64,000 bases of DNA from contig NZ_CP080504.1 of assembly GCF_020342435.1 (NCBI RefSeq), forward strand, positions 397,698-461,697. Reading direction: 5' to 3'. Under the pieces are notes generated by a model, which saw only the letters and a program-made list of their open reading frames with translations, ran no database searches and was not told the origin of the DNA. Shown piece after piece: positions 9,683 through 22,630 of this stretch. Positions within the stretch are counted from its first letter, which is position 1; the number at the start of each line of letters is the position of its first letter. Source of the DNA: Candidatus Vallotiella sp. (ex Adelges kitamiensis). Lineage in GTDB: Bacteria > Pseudomonadota > Gammaproteobacteria > Burkholderiales > Burkholderiaceae. Made by a program: the position numbers and the translations under genes.

Positions 9683-10936
9683 TTGAAACTTCCTTACGAA
9701 TGGCAAATTGGCTTGCGCTATACGCGTACTGGTAAACGTTCTTCTGACAATGGATTCATTTCATTCATTTCTTTGATTTCGATGTTAGGGATTGCACTCG
9801 GCGTCGCGGCATTGATTGTTGTTCTATCTGTAATGAACGGCTTTCAGAAAGAAGTGCGCGATCGAATGCTATCAGTACTAGCACATATCGAAATTATATC
9901 GCCGGTTGGCTCAATGCCAAACTGGCAATTAACCTGTAACGAAGCGCGCCAAAATTCATCGGTGATCGGCTCAGCTCCGTATGTCGACGCGCAAGCACTG
10001 ATAGTTCGGAAAAATATAGTTAATGGCATTATTTTGCGCGGCATTAATCCTGTACTAGAGTCGCAGGTATCTGACATCAGTACTAAAATGAAGATAGGAA
10101 AGCTGGTCGATCTTCGGCCAGCATCGTTCGGTATTATACTCGGCGTTGATTTGGCGAGTATACTAGGCGTGAGTGTTGGCAGTGAGGTCACACTAGTGGC
10201 ACCAAATAGTCCATTCACACCGACTAGTATGCTGTCCTGGTTTAAGCGATTCACTGTAGTTGGCATATTTGAGTCAGGTCACTACGAGTTCGACAGAACT
10301 CTAGCTTTAGTGTCGATTGTCGATGCGCAGGCATTGTTACGATCGAGCGCACCTACTGGTCTACGCCTACGGATCAAGGACATGCAACGCGCTCCAGAAG
10401 TTGCGCAACAACTTACTCAGACACTATCCAGTCATCTATATATTCGAGATTGGACACAACAAAATAGAGCTTGGTTCTCAGCGGTGAAAATCGAAAAAAG
10501 GATGATGTTTATCATTCTGATGTTAATCATTGCTGTTGCTACATTTAACCTTGTCTCATCTTTAGTGATGACGGTTATTGACAAACAGGCCGACATTGCA
10601 ATTTTACGCACACTTGGCGCTCAGCCTAGATCTATTATGAAAATTTTCATAGTTCAGGGAGTCACTATCGGCTTAGTAGGCACTAGCATCGGCACTGCAC
10701 TCGGGTGTATCCTTGCCGTTAGTATTCCATGGCTGGTACCGTTAATCGAGCATGCATTCAAATTTCAATTCCTACCACCATCGATCTACTTTATTAGCGA
10801 GCTGCCAAGCGACTTGGTTATAGTTGACGTGTTGAAAATCAGCACAATTGCTTTTACGCTATCTGCGCTCGCAACAGTATACCCAAGCTGGCGAGCAGGT
10901 CGGGTACATCCAGCTAAAGCATTACGTTGTGAGTAA
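9683..10936 (+). CDS. lolC: Lipoprotein-releasing system permease LolC/E
   Basis: Inner-membrane subunit of the Lol ABC transporter, which extracts outer-membrane lipoproteins and hands them to LolA. I use the TTG at 9683, because it gives the family N-terminus [10 protein letters not shown] and has AAAGGA just upstream; a GTG at 9653 would add 10 residues. About 417 aa. N-terminal transmembrane segment ([19 protein letters not shown]), a periplasmic domain, then three C-terminal segments ([49 protein letters not shown]). It overlaps lolD by 8 bp. One LolC/E-type gene fits the arrangement of many betaproteobacteria. Confidence 0.94.
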   Translation: MKLPYEWQIGLRYTRTGKRSSDNGFISFISLISMLGIALGVAALIVVLSVMNGFQKEVRDRMLSVLAHIEIISPVGSMPNWQLTCNEARQNSSVIGSAPYVDAQALIVRKNIVNGIILRGINPVLESQVSDISTKMKIGKLVDLRPASFGIILGVDLASILGVSVGSEVTLVAPNSPFTPTSMLSWFKRFTVVGIFESGHYEFDRTLALVSIVDAQALLRSSAPTGLRLRIKDMQRAPEVAQQLTQTLSSHLYIRDWTQQNRAWFSAVKIEKRMMFIILMLIIAVATFNLVSSLVMTVIDKQADIAILRTLGAQPRSIMKIFIVQGVTIGLVGTSIGTALGCILAVSIPWLVPLIEHAFKFQFLPPSIYFISELPSDLVIVDVLKISTIAFTLSALATVYPSWRAGRVHPAKALRCE

Positions 10937-11672
10937 AATAATTAGGGAACAGCAAATCGTTCTATTTTCAACCGGTATATCGAAGACCTTTATGCAGAAC
11001 GGTCAGCCGGTGCCAGTGTTAACTAACGCGCAATTACGAGTATATCGCGGTGAAAAGCTAGCTATTGTAGGGTCGTCTGGCTCCGGTAAGAGTACTCTTC
11101 TCCATCTGCTGGGTGGACTCGATGAGCCCAGCGCAGGAAGTGTAGTGCTATTAGATCAACCGTTCTCGAACTTGACAGAGCATGAACGCAATAATTTACG
11201 GAATAGTGCTCTAGGTTTTATCTATCAGTTTCATCATCTTTTACCGGAATTTACTGCGCTGGACAACGTCGCAATGCCACTTAGAATTCGCCGAATGCCT
11301 CTCGAAAGTGCGCAGCGCGAGGCATTGGCTATGTTGGAGCGAGTCGGCATTGCGCATCTTGCGCAATGCCGACCCAGGAGGCTCTCCGGAGGTCAGCGAC
11401 AGCGCGTGGCCATTGCTCGAGCGCTAGTGACGCGACCTGCATGTGTACTGGCAGATGAGCTAACTGGAAACCTCGATAGCTATACTGCGGAAGCAGTCTT
11501 CCAGCTAATCTTGGAATTGTCAAAGACGTTTGAAACGAGCTTCGTGATTGTTACACATGATATAGAATTAGCTGCACGCTGCGACCGGGTACTGCGTTTG
11601 CGAGATGGGATACTGCAGGATGAAAAGGTAGAATACGCTACGTTCACATATTCGACAAACCAGTTTATATAG
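10929..11672 (+). CDS. lolD: Lipoprotein-releasing system ATPase LolD
   Basis: ATP-binding subunit driving lipoprotein release with LolC. I start at the GTG at 10929, overlapping the end of lolC by 8 bp; 247 aa. Walker [11 protein letters not shown]-loop [10 protein letters not shown], signature LSGGQRQR, and H-loop VTHD are intact. The Walker B region reads [11 protein letters not shown] where the family has ADEPTG: the catalytic Asp-Glu pair is kept but the following Pro is Leu. A 14-bp-arm inverted repeat (11343-11373) covers [11 protein letters not shown] just before the signature motif, where the sequence departs from what I recall of relatives. Confidence 0.94.
   Translation: MSKIIREQQIVLFSTGISKTFMQNGQPVPVLTNAQLRVYRGEKLAIVGSSGSGKSTLLHLLGGLDEPSAGSVVLLDQPFSNLTEHERNNLRNSALGFIYQFHHLLPEFTALDNVAMPLRIRRMPLESAQREALAMLERVGIAHLAQCRPRRLSGGQRQRVAIARALVTRPACVLADELTGNLDSYTAEAVFQLILELSKTFETSFVIVTHDIELAARCDRVLRLRDGILQDEKVEYATFTYSTNQFI
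11343..11373. repeat. Perfect inverted repeat inside lolD (14-bp arms)
   Basis: Arms 11343-11356 (GTCGGCATTGCGCA) and 11360-11373 with a TCT loop. It lies in the helical subdomain just ahead of the ABC signature. A second, 8-bp pair (11294-11301 with 11319-11326) lies 17 bp upstream and shares the GGCATT core. Confidence 0.9.
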
Positions 11673-13825
<2,153 letters not shown>

Positions 13826-13884
13826 ATCCTCACTAGGAGAAAGTAGTGGTTAAGCACACCCTATTAACGTAGGATTAAATTAAT

Positions 13885-14739
13885 ATGAAACTATGCGATT
13901 TCTCGGTCGGGCTAGATAAGCCAATCTTCTTGATTGCTGGAACCTGTGTAATTGAGTCTGAGCAGATGGCACTTGATACTGCCGGCCAGCTTAGCGAGAT
14001 TTGTAATACGATGCGCATTCCGTTTATTTATAAATCGTCATACGATAAAGCTAATCGTAGTTCAGATAAGGCATTTCGTGGAGTCGGCATAGATAGAGGC
14101 TTGCGTATTCTTAGTGAGGTGCGCCGCCAGATTAACGTGCCAGTATTAACTGATGTTCATTCAGAGTATGAGATCGATGCAGTTGCATCAGTCGTCGACG
14201 TGCTACAGACGCCAGCATTCTTATGTCGGCAGACGGATTTTATCCGTGCGTGCGCTCGTTCAGGTAAGCCCGTTAATATTAAGAAAGGACAGTTTCTAGC
14301 GCCGCATGATATGAAAAATATAATTGAAAAAGCGCGTTCAGCAGCTCAAGCAGCCGGGTTATCAGCGGACCGCTTTCTAGCTTGTGAGCGTGGAACTTGC
14401 TTCGGCTATAACAATTTAATCTCTGATATGCGTTCTCTCGCGATCATGCGAGAAAGCGGTGCTCCAGTTGTATTTGATGCAACTCATTCGGTGCAGCTGC
14501 CTGGTGGTCAAGGAACCCAGTCTGGTGGTCAACGAGAGTTTGTGCCAGTTCTAGTACGCGCTGCAGTCGCGGTTGGCGTTGCCGGATTGTTTATGGAAAC
14601 ACATCCAGATCCTACGCAGGCAAAATCTGACGGCCCAAACGCAGTACCATTACGGAGAATGCATGCATTGCTAGAAACGCTAGTGACTCTCGATCGTGTA
14701 GTGAAATCTACACCATTTCAGGAAAAAAATTTTTCCTGA
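13885..14739 (+). CDS. kdsA: 3-deoxy-D-manno-octulosonate 8-phosphate synthase
   Basis: Condenses PEP with arabinose 5-phosphate to KDO 8-phosphate, the first committed step to the LPS inner core. 284 aa, normal. Conserved [18 protein letters not shown] and [12 protein letters not shown] motifs are present, as are [11 protein letters not shown] and ETHPDP. The last seven codons lie in an A7/T5 palindrome (14717-14740), so the C-terminal tail QEKNFS may not be ancestral. Together with lpxH it indicates that LPS is still made. Confidence 0.97.
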   Translation: MKLCDFSVGLDKPIFLIAGTCVIESEQMALDTAGQLSEICNTMRIPFIYKSSYDKANRSSDKAFRGVGIDRGLRILSEVRRQINVPVLTDVHSEYEIDAVASVVDVLQTPAFLCRQTDFIRACARSGKPVNIKKGQFLAPHDMKNIIEKARSAAQAAGLSADRFLACERGTCFGYNNLISDMRSLAIMRESGAPVVFDATHSVQLPGGQGTQSGGQREFVPVLVRAAVAVGVAGLFMETHPDPTQAKSDGPNAVPLRRMHALLETLVTLDRVVKSTPFQEKNFS

Positions 14740-14740
14740 A
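14717..14740. repeat. Perfect inverted repeat across the kdsA stop (11-bp arms)
   Basis: Arms TTCAGGAAAAA and TTTTTCCTGAA with an AA centre. It ends exactly at the kdsA stop codon region. The poly-A/poly-T core is also a likely slippage site. It has no T-run after the second arm, so I do not call it a terminator. Confidence 0.8.
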
Positions 14741-14800
14741 CATAGACGTATCACTTAGTAATATCGCCAATAAATCTTGTTATAGTGTGGCGTGATCTAA

Positions 14801-16141
<1,341 letters not shown>

Positions 16142-16275
16142 TATAGCATTTAGACTATGTAGCGTTATAGCCAATAATTTAATAAAATTATTGTGACACA
16201 TACGACTATTGCCCCTAAAGTCGAGGGGATTAGTGCCCTTATATATAACCCGCGTCTACTCAGTGCTAGATTATT

Positions 16276-16590
16276 GTGCGGATAGTAACAGCTATCTTAA
16301 TAGGATTAATCTTGCTTATCCAGTTTCCATTGTGGTGGGGCCACGGTGGCTGGTTGCGCGTGCGCGAGCTACAGGAGCAGCTCGCGGCACAACAGAAGAA
16401 AAACAATAATTTAAAAATGATTAATGAGCAGATTACTAGAGAGGTTCAAGACCTGGAAGGTGGGACCGCTTCGATAGAAGAGCGAGCACGCTATGAAATG
16501 AGAATGATTAAAGATGGCGAGGTCTTCGTGCAGCTTGTATCACCGAATGCTCTTGAGTGTGCCCGCTCGGACAGAGCCGATAATCGATAG
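16276..16590 (+). CDS. ftsB: Cell division protein FtsB
   Basis: Small bitopic divisome protein that forms the FtsQBL complex. 104 aa from a GTG at 16276. One N-terminal membrane segment (VTAILIGLILLIQFPLWW), then a coiled coil (LRVRELQEQLAAQQKKNNNLKMINEQ, heptad-like) and the conserved EERARYEMRMIKDGEVFVQLV end. It follows eno on the same strand, the usual neighbourhood in proteobacteria. The gap after eno (134 bp) holds a 9-bp AT hairpin at 16173-16194. Confidence 0.93.
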   Translation: MRIVTAILIGLILLIQFPLWWGHGGWLRVRELQEQLAAQQKKNNNLKMINEQITREVQDLEGGTASIEERARYEMRMIKDGEVFVQLVSPNALECARSDRADNR

Positions 16591-17196
16591 CCTAGTCTCC
16601 AAAAATAATGGACAGATTTCGCAACTTTGCTTAGAGTACATCGTAATATCGCATTTCAGCTATTCTAAGTGAAAAATAAAAGTAGCTACCTTGACATCAA
16701 TCACCGGTGTGCAATCGTTCTGCATATTGCATCCACCTGGCAAGTTTCTATCAAGCATTCAAATGCGTCTATAGCGTATTAACTTATAAGGTTTGCCATG
16801 CTAATAACCCGCATTTATCTAACCAGAGAGTACATAAGTGCAAAACGCTTAAGTCGTATTAAGGCATAGAGAAAATATGCTGGTTAAGTAAGCAGCGGGG
16901 CTCGCAGAGCTGAAATGACCGGTAATTGCGTTAAGGTTCAGCTTGTTGAGAAAAGATGAATGCTAAGCATACCGGAAGTAATCTATACAAAAACTCGATT
17001 TATACTGACTAATAGGTTACTAGTGCAGCTAAGATAGCTACTGTTATTCTCTTAAACAAGAGGAGGCAAATGCTGGTTCTAGTTAGCTAGGGCCTATTGG
17101 AATCCTATAAATTTTATCTGCGAGTCTTAATCTGAACCCCGTAATAAAACATGGTGCCCGTAGGTGAGGCTGACTATAGATGCCTTGTTACATTAA
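16591..17196. other. Gene-free region after ftsB
   Basis: No frame of useful length and no recognisable remnant. From memory an L-threonylcarbamoyladenylate synthase-like gene stands in this interval in free-living Burkholderia; I could not match it convincingly. Confidence 0.4.
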
Positions 17197-17873
17197 TATA
17201 ATGATTCTTCCATACTGATAACCTTGGTCAGCGTGTTACTTCTACTCTTCGCGATTACGTTACATAAAATTGCACACGGTATTATCGCGAATTGTTTGAG
17301 AGAGAATACTGCATACCTAACAAAGCGTATATTAATTAATCCAATACGTTTATCGATCTGATAGGTGGTACGATCGTTATTCTACTAATAATGTTATATT
17401 TACGGCCAGTGGTGCGTACATCTTCGACTATGCGAAACCCAGTGCTAGCTAATTTTAGCCGATCGCGAAATCCTCGTTTGGATAGCCTCTGGCTTGCGCT
17501 GGCAGGTCCTGCTTGCAACTTATTGCAAGCAATCATTTGGGCATGTGTTGCAATCGGATTGCGCGATCCCCTCCTCGAAGAATCACTTTCTGTGCGCATG
17601 TCGTTAGCCGGCGTCACCGCGAACATCATACTATGTACGCCGAACCTATTTCTGATGCCTCCCCCGATGGGAGGCGTATGATTGCTACGCTGTTGTCCGT
17701 GTGTGCCGTTTATGACTTCACGAAGATCGCACCTTACAGATTTTTATCATTACAGCGCTAGTTATGACGAAGGTGCTCAATATATTTTAGCTATATCTGC
17801 TTTTAAACGCAGGCTACGATATTGTATTTAGAATCTTACGTCCACTCATTTTTATGAGACTACGTCTTAAATG
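17197..17873 (+). pseudogene. Decayed site-2 protease (M50 family) gene
   Basis: Remains of the integral-membrane zinc metalloprotease that precedes trpS in Burkholderia. In pieces of different frame I read LVSVLLLFAITLHKIAHGI, ENTAYLTKRILINPIRLSI, then after a shift DLIGGTIVILL, then NPRLDSLWLALAGPACNL (17391-17681), and after another shift near 17665 RMIATLLSVCAVYDF. The HEXXH zinc motif is HKIAH at 17263-17277, so the catalytic Glu is gone. Two or more frameshifts and in-frame stops leave no intact protein. One break falls in a 7-bp hairpin at 17657-17675. The family assignment is from motif order; the exact ends are approximate. Confidence 0.85.
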
Positions 17874-17921
17874 AGTATTGGTTAACCTCTGACGATTTTC
17901 TCACATTCGACCCCTCGATCT

Positions 17922-19124
17922 ATGTTTCCCGACCGTATCTTCTCCGGCATGCGTCCGACTGGCCCCCTACATCTTGGTCATTACCATGGTGTATTGAAGA
18001 ACTGGATAAAACTGCAATCCGAGTATCCATGCTTCTTCTGTATAGTTGACCTACATGCGATGACTACACACTATGAAACACCAGATATAATAGAAAAAAA
18101 TGTATGGGAAGTTTTAATTGACTGGCTTGCATGCGGAATTGACCCGGCGCAGGCTACATTATTTATTCAGAGTCGCGTACAAGAGCACTCGGAGTTATCA
18201 CTGCTTTTAGGTATGAGTACGCCTCTTAGCTGGCTTGAGCGAGTGCCTACCTACAAAGAGCAGATTGAGAAATTACATGACAAAGATCTGGGTACATATG
18301 GATTTTTCGGCTATCCGGTACTAATGGCAGCGGATATTCTATTATACCGTGCATCTCTAGTACCGGTAGGCGAAGACCAGGTTCCACATGTAGAAATGAC
18401 GCGAGATATCGCGCGCCGCTTCAACTACTTATATGGACGTGAACCGGGTTTTGAAGATAAAGCCAATGAGGCTGCAAGAAAACTCGGTGGCAAACGTTCT
18501 AAGCTATACTACGAATTGCGTAATGCTTATCAGCAGGAAGGAGACGAAGAAGCACTAGAGCAAGCTCGTGCACTACTACAGGAGTCACAAAGTCTGTTAA
18601 TGAGTGATCGTGAGCGTCTATTTGGTTATCTTGAGGGCTCACGCAAGATCATTTTAGTTGAGCCGGAGGTAATGTTAACTGAGACATCACGAATGCCAGG
18701 GCTCAATGGACAGAAAATGTCTAAATCGTATAGTAATATGATTGAGCTTCGAGAAAATAGGGTATCGATAGAGAAAAAAATACGCAAGATGCCGACTGAT
18801 CCAGCGCGCGTGAGACGTGGTGATCCTGGCGATCCGAATAAATGTCCGGTATGGCGATTGCACCAAGCTTATACCAATCTAGCGACGCACAAATGGGTAT
18901 GGAAAATTTGCCAGAATGCTGAAGCTGGCTGCTTAGAATGCAAGCAGCCAGTAATCGAAGGAATCCTGCTTGAGCAGCAGCTGATGCTTGAGCGAGCGCA
19001 GAAGTATATCGATGATCCATCACTGCTACGCTCGATTATTTCTGATGGCTGTGATAAAGCACGGAAATTGGCTCATGAAACCATGCGCGACGTGCGGGAG
19101 GCAATGGGACTATCGTACAGTTAA
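17922..19124 (+). CDS. trpS: Tryptophanyl-tRNA synthetase
   Basis: Charges tRNA-Trp; class I. 400 aa, the long form found in Burkholderia. HIGH-type motif LHLGHYHG near residue 17, substrate region GYPVLMAADILLY, and the KMSKS motif in GQKMSKSYSN are intact. An insertion with Glu-rich helix follows the GED region. Starts at the ATG at 17922, 48 bp after the dead protease gene. A 10-bp-arm inverted repeat lies at 18925-18951 in the C-terminal GCLECKQPV segment. Confidence 0.97.
   Translation: MFPDRIFSGMRPTGPLHLGHYHGVLKNWIKLQSEYPCFFCIVDLHAMTTHYETPDIIEKNVWEVLIDWLACGIDPAQATLFIQSRVQEHSELSLLLGMSTPLSWLERVPTYKEQIEKLHDKDLGTYGFFGYPVLMAADILLYRASLVPVGEDQVPHVEMTRDIARRFNYLYGREPGFEDKANEAARKLGGKRSKLYYELRNAYQQEGDEEALEQARALLQESQSLLMSDRERLFGYLEGSRKIILVEPEVMLTETSRMPGLNGQKMSKSYSNMIELRENRVSIEKKIRKMPTDPARVRRGDPGDPNKCPVWRLHQAYTNLATHKWVWKICQNAEAGCLECKQPVIEGILLEQQLMLERAQKYIDDPSLLRSIISDGCDKARKLAHETMRDVREAMGLSYS
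18925..18951. repeat. Perfect inverted repeat inside trpS (10-bp arms)
   Basis: CTGGCTGCTT and AAGCAGCCAG around a 7-nt loop. It encodes AGCLECKQPV, which I believe is conserved in Burkholderia TrpS, so at protein level this example could be neutral. Confidence 0.8.
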
Positions 19125-19708
19125 TAGAGACTGCACTGCTTCCTAATAAATATTTAAGAAACTTAAACTTAATCCGGAGCCGCGCTTAACGCAGGGGTCT
19201 ATCAGTAACTATATATGCAATGGTTTCCTGATATCACGTCCAGTAATCGTATCTAATCGTAATAAGGGGGGGCAGATTAAATTTTGAGATTGCACATCTT
19301 ATGCGTTGACCAAGATTTTTAAGGCGAACTAGCACTTTCGGCTGTTGTTATTATACAGTAACGATTTTACCTTTATTCATAGCCTGCGTCCGGGATATCT
19401 AGCACTGATATAGCGTGCTAGTGTATAAATATATTAGTGCAGCTATAAAACACTATAGAGGCTTTCAAACTTAGCTTCTTCTTCATTATGAATAGATAAG
19501 TTTCTAGAGGTAGTGCAATGATTCATAGTTCGCATTGTAAGAGATATTTATTCAATGAAAAGCCCACTCTTGAAGCGGCTTAGTTCTATTTAGAAAGCCT
19601 CTGTTGACCTACGTGACTAGAAAAGCCGTATGACAGGATAACGAGATACGATTTTTCTAGCCAATCCGCTACAATCTCAGTTTAACGATTGATCTTTCAG
19701 ATAGTTTC
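19125..19708. other. Gene-free region between trpS and dapA
   Basis: No supportable gene. A 7-bp hairpin (CTAGCAC/GTGCTAG) lies near 19403. A TACAAT hexamer at 19669-19674 ahead of dapA is a possible -10 element; no -35 stands out. Confidence 0.45.
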
Positions 19709-20614
19709 ATGAACCAAGCAATGAAAGCTACGCTAATTAGCGGTAGCATTCCGGCAATTGTCACGCCGATGCTAGAGAATAGAGCGCTGGATCTTCCAGC
19801 GTTTCGGGCGCTAATCGACTGGCATGTCGAAGAAGGCAGTGATGCACTGGTCGTAGTTGGCACAAGCGGCGAGTCAGCGACGCTATCTGTCGAAGAACAT
19901 GTGTTGTTAGTTAAAACAGCGGTTGACCATGCAGCGCATCGCATTCCGATCATTGCTGGAGCAGGCGGCAACTCGACTGGCGAGGCGATTGAGTTAACCC
20001 GAGCGGCTAAGGAGGTAGGCGCTGATGCGTCACTACAGGTTGTGCCTTACTATAATAAGCCAACGCAGGAAGGAATATACCGACATTTTAAATCAATCGC
20101 TGAGGCAGTTGACTTACCTGTGTTTCTATATAACGTTCCAGGTCGAACTATTGCTGATATGAGCAATGAGACGATTTTACGGCTTGCTCAGGTGCCAGGT
20201 ATTGCAGGTGTGAAAGATGCGACTGGCAATATCGACCGTGGAGTAAATTTGATCAAAGCAGCACCTGTCAATTTTTCAATTTTTAGTGGCGATGATCCAA
20301 CTGCTATTGCATTAATGCTATTAGGTGGGCACGGTAATATCTCGGTTACCGCTAATATAGTGCCGCGCGCTATGAGCAAACTGTGTCGTGCTGCAATCGT
20401 AGGGGATGCGAAGACTGCGCGGGCTATTCATCTGAAGTTATTGTCGTTGCATAAGCACTTATTTGTGGAGTCAAACCCGATCCCGGTTAAGTGGGCATTA
20501 CAGCAAATGGCGAAAATCCGGGGAGGTATCCGTTTACCACTGACACCGCTTGCAAATCAACACCATGAAACCGTGCGCGCTGCATTACGTGACGTAGAGC
20601 AGGTTATTTATTAG
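19709..20614 (+). CDS. dapA: 4-hydroxy-tetrahydrodipicolinate synthase
   Basis: Condenses pyruvate with aspartate semialdehyde on the way to diaminopimelate and lysine. 301 aa. The Schiff-base Lys is in GVKDATGN, the Tyr of the catalytic triad in FLYNVPGRT, and the GTSGESATL pyruvate loop is intact. It is followed 45 bp later by bamC, the dapA-bamC pairing seen in many proteobacteria. With lysC it shows that the DAP/lysine route is kept, for peptidoglycan and possibly for a host. Confidence 0.97.
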   Translation: MNQAMKATLISGSIPAIVTPMLENRALDLPAFRALIDWHVEEGSDALVVVGTSGESATLSVEEHVLLVKTAVDHAAHRIPIIAGAGGNSTGEAIELTRAAKEVGADASLQVVPYYNKPTQEGIYRHFKSIAEAVDLPVFLYNVPGRTIADMSNETILRLAQVPGIAGVKDATGNIDRGVNLIKAAPVNFSIFSGDDPTAIALMLLGGHGNISVTANIVPRAMSKLCRAAIVGDAKTARAIHLKLLSLHKHLFVESNPIPVKWALQQMAKIRGGIRLPLTPLANQHHETVRAALRDVEQVIY

Positions 20615-20659
20615 ATACGCTAGACAAGTTACATAAATAGACTAGTTAGTATTATCTGT

Positions 20660-21829
20660 ATGCTAAAGAATTTCCTAGAAGATTTTTATCTTTCTGCTCG
20701 GAGATCACGCCTAACTGTATATGTAGTTACTACGTTATCACTAGCAGGTTGCAACACAACCAAAGATTTTATCGCTTCGGACTGCATATATTATCAAAAC
20801 GTAATTTCTGCACCTCAGCTCCAAGTGCCAACTGATCTGAAAACTATGCCTCTAGACCAGTATAATGTTTTGTCGCCCCCGACTGAAGACTCAGATGATC
20901 AGCGAAGCTTGGAGACAATTTCAGCTGGAAATATGATTGCAAGTATGCCTTCTGTTCAGAATTTCTATGGGGTATACCTAGAGCGTGATAGGTCGCGTCG
21001 ATGGCTAGTTATAAACGGGGTCATGCCAGGCGAGCTATGGCCTAGGCTCAGGTCATTTTGGGAGGAGAACGGCTTTATACTAGAAATAAACTCTCCTATA
21101 ACAGGGATCATAGAGACAAACTGGTCTGAAAACTATACGGGCAACTGGTTTCTCAACGCTGTATACAAAGTATTGTATTTCACATACTCACCAATCTCCC
21201 GAAATCGATTCTGTATGCTGGTCGAGGGCAGTGCGAACGGTCATGACACCGTAATCACAATATCGCACACTGCATTCGAAAAAATACAGGTTGAACGGGA
21301 TAAGGTATTCTTGTGCTGGGTCAAGCGTCCGCGAGATCAGAAGCTAGAGGCGGCTCTTTATGTGAAACTGATACAGCATTTATGGCTCACGGAAAAACAG
21401 GTCAAACAGTTAATCAGTAATGCACGGTATACTGCTCCAAAAGCAGAGCTAGTACTTAACAGTACAGGTGCCCCTATCCTTCACATAGCTGAGCCTTTTG
21501 ACCGGGCGTGGTTACACATCGGCTTTATTCTTGATCACACACTATTTGTTGTTGACGATCGTGATCGTGAGCGCGGCATATATTACGTCCATTATTCAGA
21601 TCCTCTGCAAGAGATTAAGAAAGAGCGTTTATTTAGTAGATTTCTTTATCGTAGTAAGCCGAATATCCTCGTCAAGGAGTATCTAATCCATGTAAGACCG
21701 AAACGGGAGTACATCACTCAACTTTCGGTAATTGATTCGAATGGTCAACCTGATGCATCTATCGCTGCACAGCAGCTAGTAGCGGCTGTGCAAAAGCGGT
21801 TGATAGTTGATAAACCATTTAATAAATAG
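20660..21829 (+). CDS. bamC: Outer membrane assembly lipoprotein BamC
   Basis: Accessory lipoprotein of the BAM complex that inserts beta-barrel proteins. 389 aa. The signal peptide ends in a lipobox LSLAGC with the lipidated Cys at residue 31; the unstructured segment VPTDLKTMPLDQYNVLSPP follows, then two helix-grip domains. It lies directly after dapA, as bamC (nlpB/dapX) does in E. coli. The assignment rests on context, lipobox and the conserved N-terminal region; the C-terminal half is diverged. Confidence 0.88.
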   Translation: MLKNFLEDFYLSARRSRLTVYVVTTLSLAGCNTTKDFIASDCIYYQNVISAPQLQVPTDLKTMPLDQYNVLSPPTEDSDDQRSLETISAGNMIASMPSVQNFYGVYLERDRSRRWLVINGVMPGELWPRLRSFWEENGFILEINSPITGIIETNWSENYTGNWFLNAVYKVLYFTYSPISRNRFCMLVEGSANGHDTVITISHTAFEKIQVERDKVFLCWVKRPRDQKLEAALYVKLIQHLWLTEKQVKQLISNARYTAPKAELVLNSTGAPILHIAEPFDRAWLHIGFILDHTLFVVDDRDRERGIYYVHYSDPLQEIKKERLFSRFLYRSKPNILVKEYLIHVRPKREYITQLSVIDSNGQPDASIAAQQLVAAVQKRLIVDKPFNK

Positions 21830-22379
21830 CGCTATGCGTGTAAAAATCGGTATTTAGAGGCTATCATACACCATCTAGTGAGCACATCACTGTAACGTTC
21901 ACATGTTGGTTTGAGCTCATACGCCAATTTATATGCTTAAGGATTGGAGGTTCTGATACATTATTTTACAAAAAACGCTGTCAAGCTATATAAGAACCGC
22001 ATTGTTGCGGAGGGCAAGTTAATATTGCCACTGGAGATACTACTACTATACACTTATAGTAAGGTAGGCGTGAGCTATTTCATGCCGTAGGTACCTTATT
22101 CAACTAAGATGCTCATCTAGCTACGATAAATAAAATAGAATTATATCTACTGATGTGCGTGCATAGATTATATCCATCTAGTCAGAATTTATAGTGTATA
22201 GAGAAATGTAGCAATAATAAGAATGGGTAATCGAGTGAAATAAGTCACACTGCATTAATATAGCTCGCTATTACAGGATAAAAATCCATCTTAACTTTTT
22301 TCTAGCTGCGTTTGAGATTGATATAATTATCGGCAACACAAGAGTCAGAATTTATCCGAAATATACTTGGAAGTGTGTC
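21830..22379. other. Gene-free region after bamC
   Basis: Nothing recognisable on either strand. A 7-bp hairpin (TACTATA/TATAGTA) lies near 22045. From memory a metallo-beta-lactamase-fold gene follows bamC in Burkholderia; I see no trace of it. Confidence 0.4.
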
Positions 22380-22410
22380 AAAAAGAACCGACCATAGGTC
22401 GGTTCTTTTT
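22380..22410. terminator. Strong bidirectional rho-independent terminator
   Basis: 14-bp perfect stem (AAAAAGAACCGACC with its complement) and an ATA loop, with the A/T tracts at the outer ends, so it gives a GC-rich stem with a U-run in either direction. It stands 10 bp beyond the stop of the minus-strand lipoprotein gene, whose transcript it most likely ends. Confidence 0.9.
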
Positions 22411-22420
22411 CTAACAGTAA

Positions 22421-22630
22421 CTACTGGTTTGCGCCAGAGGCTGAAGCAGCAGCTGACGTGGTGTTACTCGAAGCAGTAGCGCCTTCTTCTGGCGATTGTA
22501 GAATCGCAGTCGGAGACAGTGCGGTAGAAGCATCGGTAGCAGGAGTTGAACCCGCACCTTCGTCTTTCTTGCCGCAAGCCGCTAGAGTTATTACTGCTAA
22601 CAGAGATACTGCGAGGAGGGATTTCTTCAT
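22421..22630 (-). CDS. Small Ala/Ser/Thr-rich lipoprotein, function unknown
   Basis: 69 aa from the ATG at 22630, which has AAAGGA seven bases upstream; a GTG at 22636 is too close to that site. It has a textbook lipoprotein signal, MKKSLLAVSLLAVITLAACGKK, shown here by its MKKSLLAVSLLAV core and LAAC lipobox with Cys 19. The rest is low-complexity (Ala, Ser, Thr, Gly) without a fold I recognise. The good ribosome site and the strong terminator suggest a single-gene, well-expressed unit. No function is proposed. Confidence 0.8.
   Translation of the reverse strand: MKKSLLAVSLLAVITLAACGKKDEGAGSTPATDASTALSPTAILQSPEEGATASSNTTSAAASASGANQ

Noticed and set aside
9844-10266. 140-codon frame on the minus strand
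   Set aside because: Antisense shadow of lolC with no ribosome site or family resemblance.
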